Part shown: positions 55,779-64,000 of the stretch, piece after piece
How the letters are laid out: each line of letters starts with the position of its first letter
How positions within the stretch are numbered: position 1 is the first letter of the stretch
Source: Celoporthe dispersa
Taxonomy: Eukaryota > Ascomycota > Sordariomycetes > Diaporthales > Cryphonectriaceae
NCBI GenBank assembly: GCA_016584495.1
Contig: WAID01000003.1
Coordinates: forward strand, 1,736,001-1,800,000
Direction of reading: 5' to 3'
DNA: 64,000 bases
Notes under the pieces: generated by a model
The model's input: the letters and a program-made list of their open reading frames with translations, nothing else
What the model was told of the DNA's origin: nothing
Database searches by the model: none
Translations under genes and position numbers: made by a program

Positions 55779-57441
55779 ATGCCTGAAGTTGGGCTGGTGG
55801 CAGCCCCAGTAGGCGAGACTCCGGACTTTTCCGGCATCTCAGATCTCCAGGTCACCATCTTGACTGTATTCCTTCTCACGTCGACTGTTACTACGCTGAT
55901 GCTCATACTGCGGCTGTACACTGGGGCATGTCTGGTTCGGACTCTGAAGTTTGACGCATGTAAGTCACAAAGCTTTTCTCGAGAGCATCTTCCCCCCTCT
56001 CCACGCTTGAAGGAACAGAGACTGAAGGGAAAATATGAATCTTATGGGATGCAGAAGAAAAAGAGAAGGAAACCGAAAGAAAAGAAAGAGGGGAAAAAAA
56101 ATAGGCCTTACAAAACTAACTTGTGCAACTTCATTCTACAGTCTTCCTCTTCTCAGCATGGGCCGTGTACCTCTCTTCCTTCATCGCCATCGTCAGAGTG
56201 ATGCCGTGCGGCTTTGGCAAACACCTCTGGAATATCACAGAGAGCGGGTACCAGTGCTATAGGAATGTGAGGTCTTTTATCTCCTTCATTTAGACGTGCT
56301 CACCGCTGAACAATATCACAGCTGCTTCTCTTCCTCGGCATATCCTATTTCTTCCCTCCCGCCCTGGTCAAGCTCTCCGTCGTCATGCTCTACCTCCGGA
56401 TCAACTCCTCGCGCTACTTCCGGGCCTTGCTATACTTCATTGCATTTTCATGCACCGTATACACTGTCGTCTTTACCGTCATCCTCTCGGGCCCCTGCAA
56501 CCCACTCGATCATGGCAGTGGGGTCTGCCTCAACAATGTCGCCCTGGCCCAGGCCATGCTGAACATCACAATGGACAGCACGCTGCTCATAATGCCCATG
56601 GTGACAATTCATAAGCTGAATATGGATAGGAAGCAGAAACTGGCTGTCATACTTATTCTAGCCATAGGCTCCGGGTTTGTCCACATTTTCTTTTTCTTTT
56701 TCTTCCCCCTCTCCTGGTGTCACCACAGTGACACCCTCATTTCTTCTTCCCCTCCATCTTCATCAACCCTTCTCGTTCCTGTCTTGAGCAAGCGCTGACA
56801 TGGATGCTCGCCCCAGGACCGTCATAGCCTCCTGCATCCGCATCGCCTACATCCGCACCATGGTCGACAACCCGGACGTGCTCTGGGCCCAAGGCAGCGC
56901 AGCCATCTGGAGCGCCGTGGAGATCAACATCGGCATCCTGTGTAACTGCCTCGCGATGCTCAGGCCCTTTGTGCGTCGTCACCTGCCGGGTCTTCAGAGC
57001 CTCGTCGGCATCCAGAGCGGTGACGGTGACGAGAGCGATACTCAAAACATCGAGTATACGGGACAAGACGGCGGTAGCGGTGGCAGTAATCGTAGTGGTC
57101 GGTCGCTCTGGAAGGGCAAAGGGAGAGCGAGATACCTTCACAGGGAGAGAAGAGGTCGCGATGGGAATGGCTCGTATGAGCTGCACAGCTTTGGGAGGGA
57201 CATAGAACTAGGCGATAACACGGGCCAGGCGAGTGTTCACATCGAGGGAGGGGACAAGGTCGAGGGCGCACGTGCCTTGCAGGAGGAAGCGGAGAGGCTC
57301 GGGGGCATTCTGGTCACCACCGCCGTGACCGTGAGCAGGTCAGGCGAGTGTGACAGCAGTACGGAGAGTATCCTGATTGGGGCGAGGCTTGACGACCTTC
57401 CTGCGCACTCGAGGAGGGCGAGGACGAGATACATCATCTGA
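55779..57441 (+). CDS. PTH11-like seven-helix integral membrane protein
   Basis: Fungal rhodopsin-like/PTH11-type membrane protein, a class linked to surface sensing in plant-associated fungi. Exons: 55779-55959, 56142-56266, 56322-56674 and 56817-57441, total 1284 nt (427 aa), no frame break. Seven hydrophobic segments: VTILTVFLLTSTVTTLMLIL, FLFSAWAVYLSSFIAIV, LLLFLGISYFFPPALVKLS, YFIAFSCTVYTVVFTVIL, AMLNITMDSTLLIMPMV, AVILILAIGSGTVIASCIRI and AVEINIGILCNCLAMLRP. The family's Cys residues are present (GPCNPL and CYRN). No CFEM domain precedes the helices. The C-tail of about 150 residues is hydrophilic, Gly/Ser/Arg-rich, and probably cytosolic. Intron 1 is purine-rich and intron 3 pyrimidine-rich. 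Ligand unknown. Confidence 0.88.
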
Positions 57442-57908
57442 GCCTCCGTGACCGAGGGTAGGTTAGGACGAGGAATGACTTGACGGGAGACGGTTCGGTG
57501 GGCATGGGATGATGGGCGGTGGTGTATCGATATTGAAATTCGCGACATGTATTTTTCCATACCTGGTATTGTTAACAACATGGTGTCATGGCAGCGTAGG
57601 GTGAGAAGAAGAAGACTGAGTTTGCCTCAGGACCTAATCATCACTAATCGAAGAACGCTTCGGACCAGCTGCAATGCCCACCGCCTGTGTCCGCAGGCAT
57701 AGTCTCTTCTAAGCTATCTAGAGTCTAAATCTTAACATGGAGCAAAGCCAAATGAAGTAGTGATGCACTCTAATTCCCTTGATCCCACCCATGCTGATAC
57801 GATATCAGTCCTTGGTGGCAAGACAGTCAGCTATCATAGCGTCAAAGCAGGCCCCGAGAGCCCTGACACTGCTGACATTGTTATCCTCAGACGAGTAGAT
57901 TCAACACC
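57442..57908. other. Spacer between convergent genes
   Basis: 3' flanks of the PTH11-like and DUF2439 genes. No other gene recognised. Confidence 0.6.
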
Positions 57909-60900
57909 TTAGACAGGCCTCCCGCCCTCCAGCAGATCAAAAGCCTCCCTGCTCCACGGCCCCTCGCCCCTGGCCGACTGGAATCCAGGGAATGTCATCT
58001 TCTTTTTAGGCCGCTCCGGTTCTTTAGGCTGTTCTTTCGGTTGTGTTGCCGCAAAATCGGCCGATGAGATGGGGACCAAAGCGGACGGCTGTGTCGGAGG
58101 CAGAATCCGCTGAGGGCTTTACCAGCAGCGTCGGACTTTAGCGCTGCTTTACGGCCGCGACTCGCTGGATTTGCTATTCGAGGAGAGGGCGCAGGCTTCC
58201 CGCTATGTTCTGCTGCGAGGTGCAGGTGCGGTCCTGGCTGATGTGGCTGGGCTGTGAGTCCGTTGATAGTCCGAGCCGCCGACATTGGGTGAGGTAAGCC
58301 AAGAGGCCTTTGTTGATTGATAGAGGCCGCTGAGCCCGTTACGGCTCGTGAGCTTTCGGCCAGGCCCGCCAATTTGGTCGTTTCAACAATCGGCTTGTCG
58401 ACAAGCGCGTTGGCGTGTGACTGGTATGTGGGATCTTTGGCCATTTTCTGTGGCGAAACGTCCTTGGACGCCCGTTCCTCGACAAGCTTGGGTGGCTCCG
58501 GTTCGATAATGATGGCTGGGCTTGAGACTGAAGCCGCTGCAGCTTCTGCACTGGTCCGAGCGGTCGAAGCCGACGGTTGGGGGAGAAGGGCAGCCGTCGC
58601 CTTCTGCACTGTGCAAATCTCTGTAGTCCCGACAATAATGGTTGAGCCGACAACTACGTTGTTGCTCGCAATATTGGGTGCTTGTCTTCCAAGGATGAGA
58701 CCAGGCTTCTGTGGGGGTGGGTCAGTTGTTGGTACAGCCATGGCATCGCTCGCAGACGTTGGAACGATGTCTACGGCCGCTTCTGAGGCGCCTCGCGAGG
58801 GCCCAGGCTTTGTGGTCGTGTCTGCCGCTGCGCTGAGTGCCTGCTCCCACACAGCCGGAGGCGCCTCGTCCAACATCGAAGCATCAATGGGTGCAAGCCA
58901 CGGAGAGGAGTCTCGCTTCCGGCTCTTCTGCGATTCTTCAGCGGATATACCTGGGCATTCTGTCGGTGTCGTGCGTCTCCTGTCGAGGGTAAGACGCCGT
59001 TCGGGCTGTGGTGACTGCGTGGGAGGCTCGTCTGGCGAGGATGTAGACGGGAGTGAATCCAAACCAGCCTTGGGTTTGGCTGCTGATTCTTGCCCAGACA
59101 TAAGAATGTTTAGGGTCTCTTTGCCAGGCTCAGCTGAAATAGGGTGTCTGCCCCGTGCTTCGACCTGGTCTTCCTGACCCCATCTACCAGTCGACTTTGC
59201 ACTGTCAAGTGGAGCTGCCACCACAGGAAACTCCGCATCCTCAGCAGGCTGTACAATAGCGAACTCCTCCTCTTCGTCGGTGGTCCTAAGTGACCTGTCA
59301 TCGTGGGCCGTGGTCTGCTCCAAGAACAGGTCCCTCGAGTGCTCATTATCAATCCGCATTTGGGGTGGCTCGTCTGCAGGCGAAGAGATAATCCTGAAAG
59401 GCACCCCAATCCCTCTAAGACCGAGGGGCACGTTCAGCGCCGAGAGGTTGAAACCGATGAGCTCTCTACTCTTGACGCTCTGCTTGATTCTCGCTAGACG
59501 CGGCTTGCCCTTCAAGGCCCTCGATTTGTTGTCTTTGCGAACTTTCTTGGAGGCCGGCTCCTCTCCCGAGTCTTCCTGCTCGCTAGGCGGAAGGACCACC
59601 TCAGACTCTGAGGCACGACTGCGCGTCTTTCGAGTCAATTTTGGGCGCTCACTAGGTTGGACCTCCGCCGACTCCAGCTTGGAACCCTTCCCTTTCAGCC
59701 GCGACTTACTCCTAGTGGCCTGGATTGTCGTGTTGGATCTGACTGGTTTTTTTCTGGCGGGCTCATCCTCAACAGGTTCCATCTCACTCTCCTCCGAGGC
59801 CTTTCGGGTCCTTGACTTTCGTTTGAGTGCCTTTGCGGGTTTCTTTGGCGGCACTTGATCCTCCGAAGCGGAATGCTGCGTATCTGAGCTCAGCTCTACG
59901 GCCTCGTTGGCATTCATGCTCGTCCGTTGAGCAGCCTCGAAGGGCTCGTCCTCCCTCATCCTCGTCGTCAACAACAATCTTGCGCCGAGCCCTTCGAGCT
60001 GTTCTCCCCCTAGCCATCTTCTCCAGGTGGCTCGTTGGTTCCGTTCCATCTAGGTCTTTCAGACTCGAGACCATAGTGTGATCACGAAGAACGTTGGACT
60101 TTGTCGGTGGATTAGGTGCTAGGCAAGACAAGCGTGTGGGGTACTCCTCGGGCGAAGACGAAGGCATACGGTAGGGATCGTAGGGCCTCTCTGGTGGCGT
60201 TACTCGTGGGTTATCCAGAACGTAGGTAGGCTCGTCGTAGTCCGCAGCAGGGCCCATCTCAGTGTCCATCTGAGGTCCGACTTCAGCACCAAATTCGTCA
60301 TCGGCAGCCTGTTGGACAGAACCTAGAGCCTTTGCTGTCTCAATTTCGTTGTCACTTGATCCACCAGTGCCAGCATTTGAAAGGCATCGGGATCGAGGGG
60401 ATGGTGGTCGGAACGGATCGCCGTCTTGTCCTAGCTCTATTGAGATCTTACGCTGAATTGGGCCCCCACGGTTCTCTTCGAAAGTTTGTGTCTCGTGTTC
60501 GTCACTTGGATGGGGCGACAGTGGTCGAGGATGGCCGCGTTGCTCGTCAATGGTGTTTGCAGTCGACGCTGCAGCAGAGGGCGCGGCCTGGTCAGGTTGC
60601 CTGCGTACCTTCTGTGGCAGCTCCGACAGCATCAAGAGCCCGCGCTTCTTTCTCGGTTTGATTCGAAGTTCGGTGACGTGCTCGGGCGACCGTCTCGTCG
60701 TTGTGACTAGTCCAGACTCCTTACTCGCTTGCCCAGACGAAGGATCGTCTGCTGTCTTCTTCTTGGCAGCGGATGCGGGGTTGGAAGATTCCAATTGATC
60801 CGGTTCCACGGGGCTCTCATCCCTTCTCCGAGGGCGCCTCGTCTCACTACCTCGATCCTGTGCTTCATTGGCCCTTCTGACTCTGTGAGGCGAGTCGATG

Positions 60901-61928
60901 TTCGTCAGAGTCGCATTTCTCTGCAGAGAAGGCTGCTTGCCGGCCTTCGCTGCGCTAGATGCAATCTTCTCCGCTCTTGTTGGGCGAGCAGGCTCTTTGA
61001 GGGCGAATCCTGGGGCATCAATCTCCACAACATCATCATCTCCTGGAAAGGCTTCTCTTCGCTCTCGTATATGATCGTCGCGTGGTGGATCGCGGGTTCT
61101 TGATTGTCGTTTCCGAGGTCCCCTCTCATCTACCGCATCTCTGTAGCTGGACAGGCGGTCGGTTCCCTTCTCTATTGTCTGCTCGGGTTCGACCGGCCGG
61201 TTGAAATGCGATGACGACTTCGGCTGCTCCCTGAGAGGGACCTTGGGTGTCGCTGCCGCTGCCTCCCGCCTGACTGGCATAGAGCTCGCCGGAGTGGCAC
61301 TGAGGTTTAGGGCCTGACCAAAGAGCGCACGAGCGTGTCCACTCCTGCTGGGAGGTGGCTCGTTGAATCTTCTCCGCTTTGCAGCTCGCTCATCTGGTGA
61401 TTCAGCAGGCTGGTGCCTCTGCTCAAAGGGCGACTCTTTGGGCACCATAGCTCTCCCATGGTGCCCCGATGGCGTTCCAATCACCTGAAGCAGTGGCCGA
61501 TGCCGCGGTTGGGGGTGATCGGGAGCAACCGGCCTGGCCACAAACCTCGGCAGCGTCGCAACAGCAGCCGGTGAGCGCGCAGCAGCCTGCATTTGGCGCT
61601 GCTCCTTCTCTTTTACCCTCTTTCCCAACAGCTCCGTCAGGTCCTGGTTTGTGCGGTGGATGAGCTCCTGCACCTGCACCGTAACACCACCACGCTGGAG
61701 CTCGACCTCCTCACCCTCGTCGAGGTCGCCATCATGGTGCCAGTGTGTGTCGCCGACGAAATTGCCTCGGTCATCGTAGACCATGATCCGTTTGTTGAAG
61801 GAATGGTACTTGAGCCGGCCATCCTGCCAACGCTTCTGCTTTCGGCGCAGGTCGTGGGTGTACAGGCAGATGAACTCGAGCACCGCGGCTGCTGCGGGTG
61901 GCGGGCTGGACTGTCCTGGGCCAGACAT
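57909..61928 (-). CDS. DUF2439 (ZGRF1-like) protein, Mte1/Dbl2 type
   Basis: Large nuclear protein with an N-terminal DUF2439 domain (residues about 15-90: LEFICLYTHDLRRKQKRWQD, YHSFNKRIMVYDDRGNFVGD, EVELQRGGVTVQVQE). This is the domain of yeast Mte1, fission-yeast Dbl2 and the N terminus of human ZGRF1, which act with Mph1/FANCM-type helicases at recombination intermediates. The ~1150-residue middle is disordered, Ser/Pro/charge-rich with basic patches (KRKSRTRKASEE). The C terminus ends FPGFQSARGEGPWSREAFDL, a block I associate with the fungal family. Two one-base frame breaks: CCC at 59953-59955 (one too many) and GGG at 58114-58116 (one missing). Both corrected, the frame is 4020 nt (1339 aa) without introns. 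The start at 61928 follows from the domain; an ATG 72 nt upstream is in frame. Confidence 0.8.
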
Positions 61929-62923
61929 GATGGGAGATGTCCAGGGAGCCAGCTTAAGGGCGCGATGTATCCTCGGCTGCTTCACATTCCTTCTTCGCAC
62001 TCCCGTGCCTCCTCTGCCGGCTGGAGCCTATGGCGCGTGGGGTGTTGTCGACGCGTCTTTGAGGTGCAACAGCCAGGCGACAAGAAAGAGACGCGTCAAA
62101 AACAGCCGCCGCGGTGTCAGCTGATCCGCGGTGGCGTCGTCCCAGGCCAACCACCCAGAACTTCCAGGGGCAAAGCACACTGCGGGGCCGGGCCGGGGCC
62201 CCTAACCACCCACCCCTTCCCCCCTTGTGCGAGGGCGAGGTGCCTCCTGCGGTACGTACTCCTAGCGTTTCAGTGGAGTGAATCACTGCACCATCCCCGG
62301 TGCAGTGTAGCGCGCTTCTGCCGTGCCGACCCAACCCAAGCCCCAGCTTGCCAGCCATGATTCCTCGGATATACCTTCAAGAAAAGCGCATTCAGCCCCC
62401 GACTGCTATTTGCATTGGCGAGGCCCAGTAGAGCAGGCTCCTAGACTTCTGCCTACTTAATACTTAAAAGTTCCCCATTCCTATCCTACTTTGCCTACTG
62501 CTTCCCTTCGCGCTTCATCTCATCCTTCATGCATCTTGCTGCTGGTCTGTCTCTTATCTCTCGCTTCCTTCTTGAGGCGCTAACAATGCTTCCAAAGCCC
62601 TGATTGCTGTTCCCAGCATTGCGCTCGTTCCCCTCCCCCCCTCCCCCAAGAGTCTGTTCAGTTCTTGCCCGGTCTTTTTTTCTTTTCTTCGAAAGCTATT
62701 GTTATCCTTTTGATTCACTGCTAGGGTGTCTCGCTAATCAGGCGTCGTTGGTACACACCGCAGCCGCAGTTATAAAGCGAGGGTGCTTTGAGTGAGCCGC
62801 TGTTTAGGCGACGGTGGAGGACAAATTAAAGTGATCATCGGCTGCTGTCGCATAAAGAGCATTTTCAGGGACTGAAATAATATAACAATTGTGCCTTTCG
62901 CGTTACACATCAAGGTTGCTTCT
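61929..62923. other. Intergenic upstream of DUF2439 gene
   Basis: GC-rich then pyrimidine-rich stretch. No gene recognised. It is the promoter side of the DUF2439 gene and the 3' flank of the regulator to the right. Confidence 0.55.
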
Positions 62924-64000
62924 CTAACTGATCATCTTTGCCGCTAATGTAACTAGAAGGCCAAACGAGTCGGCGTAAGCATACCATCTGTCGTGTTGAT
63001 TTCCACTCGTTTCCTTCAACTCAGTAAGGTCACTGTTTCTCAGCATTCCATGCATAGCGTTCTTATGGAGGTGTTCTGCATAGTCAGGTGCCCAGTCAAG
63101 CTCGTTCTCGGCATGCCACAGTTTCATTGGAGACGGTGCAGGCGAGGAAGAATACTCGGGCATAGCCGAAGACGGTGCCGCAATTTGTGCATACAAAAGG
63201 CCGTTTATAATAAGTACAGCAGTTGCAGTTCTTATCGTGTCAGCTAAGTCCTCTTGAATTGGTGATATTCGTCTGGCACCACACACACTTACCGACGACG
63301 CGATTCGAAAAATACCCAGTCCTTCCACATGATCGTTTGACCCGTAAGGTCATCAGAGCTGATGATCGTACCAAATTTTGCGGTAAAATGCTGGCATATT
63401 GCCTTCGCCTCTCTATTCGTAAGTACTCTGACTTTCAAAGAGGTTTGCACCACGCCCGCTCACATTAATTGGAAGCCAAAAGTTGAGTATCAAAGTTGGT
63501 ATAGTCGTGGCGTCCCTCGATAATTCTCAGGAGGATATAGATAACGAGAGATTGCAGCGCCTCCAGAACTTCCCACTTGTTAAACCTGTGGTGCTTTTTG
63601 CGTTGGCTCTAGTCAATAATATGGTCCTCTCTATTAATTACTGACCCGAATTGAGGGGCTCTATACGTACTTCGTAAAGGAGTCGCTCCTGTTCGATCCG
63701 GATTAGCCCCCATATCAAGCTCTTATTCATCCGTCGGCCGTGCAGCATCGTCTTCGACAATTTCAGGGCAGCATCGAGGGGACTCGGATTTGCCTTGTCA
63801 TCTTCAGACAAATACTGATATTTCGGGTGGATGAAAGGAGGGACAGAATCCCGGTTGACCATCATGTAGGGGTAGGTACGTAGGATGTGCAGGGCAAGGT
63901 CGGCGGTAAGCTCAAGTTCCGGCTCTGAGAACTTGCGTCGTTCAAACAACGAGGAAGGATCTCGATAGGCCAGCGAAAATGGGGTCGAAGGCGATGGTCG
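62924..64000 (-). CDS. Fungal-specific transcription-factor-like protein, C-terminal part
   Basis: C-terminal half of a protein with the layout of Zn2Cys6-type secondary-metabolism regulators; the DNA-binding domain would lie outside the window. Exons: from the edge to 63671 (GTACGT donor), 63593-63464 (GTGAGC), 63412-63293 (GTAAGT) and 63230-62924. Family-like blocks in order: ELELTADLALHILRTYPYMM, VPPFIHPKYQ, IRIEQERLLYE, then FNKWEVLEALQSLVIYILLR, EAKAICQHFTAKFG, MWKDWVFFESRR and LWHAENELDWAPDYAEHL. The middle junction needs one extra base in A4 at 63478-63481; with it all four phases fit and the stop at 62924 is reached. The call is by family pattern, not by a visible zinc cluster. Confidence 0.7.

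Overview
This is nuclear DNA of a filamentous ascomycete (Pezizomycotina, probably Sordariomycetes). The evidence is short 50-150 nt introns with GTRNGT donors and CTRAC-type branch points, CT-rich promoter tracts, and fungal families: DASH cryptochrome, AzgA purine permease, PTH11-like 7-TM protein, DUF3328/UstYa protein, DFG5/DCW1-type GH76 and a fungal-specific Zn2Cys6-type regulator. All functions are inferred by reading the sequence; no database search was run.

Layout. 1-833: start of a DASH cryptochrome (minus). 834-12534: an 11.7-kb stretch with no intact gene. It holds pyrimidine tracts, a ~0.4-kb minisatellite built on a 9-bp unit, and same-strand coding relics: an RMI1 pseudogene, a coiled-coil fragment, an unassigned fragment and a Cys-rich module like that of fungal AlkB-type oxygenases. 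12535-14252: intact eight-exon GH28 exo-acting pectinase, followed by a relic of a DHCR24-like FAD oxidoreductase. 17106-28158: amino-acid permease, CECR5-like HAD hydrolase, glyceraldehyde/glycerol-type aldo-keto reductase, an orphan 200-aa ORF and tRNA-Arg(ACG). 28542-39731: AzgA purine permease, class II aldolase-like protein, GH76 mannanase-like wall protein, RCC1 and an orphan single-pass membrane protein. 42778-47490: a tiny secreted acidic peptide gene, a UstYa-family gene and a dead MATE transporter. 49895-64000: C2H2 regulator, APH/CHK-type kinase, PTH11-like receptor, a large DUF2439 (Mte1/Dbl2/ZGRF1-type) protein and the C-terminal part of a fungal-specific transcription factor.

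Two themes stand out. First, about eleven single-base frame breaks, mostly in short homopolymer runs, split otherwise conserved genes. Correcting each by one base restores the expected family sequence, so assembly indels are the simplest explanation. The older relics carry several kinds of lesion each and look truly dead. Second, the secreted peptide, UstYa gene and MATE relic resemble a reduced or decayed ribosomal-peptide (dikaritin-like) cluster. This is the best candidate here for an undescribed system, but it rests on gene proximity and lacks a repeated aromatic core peptide.
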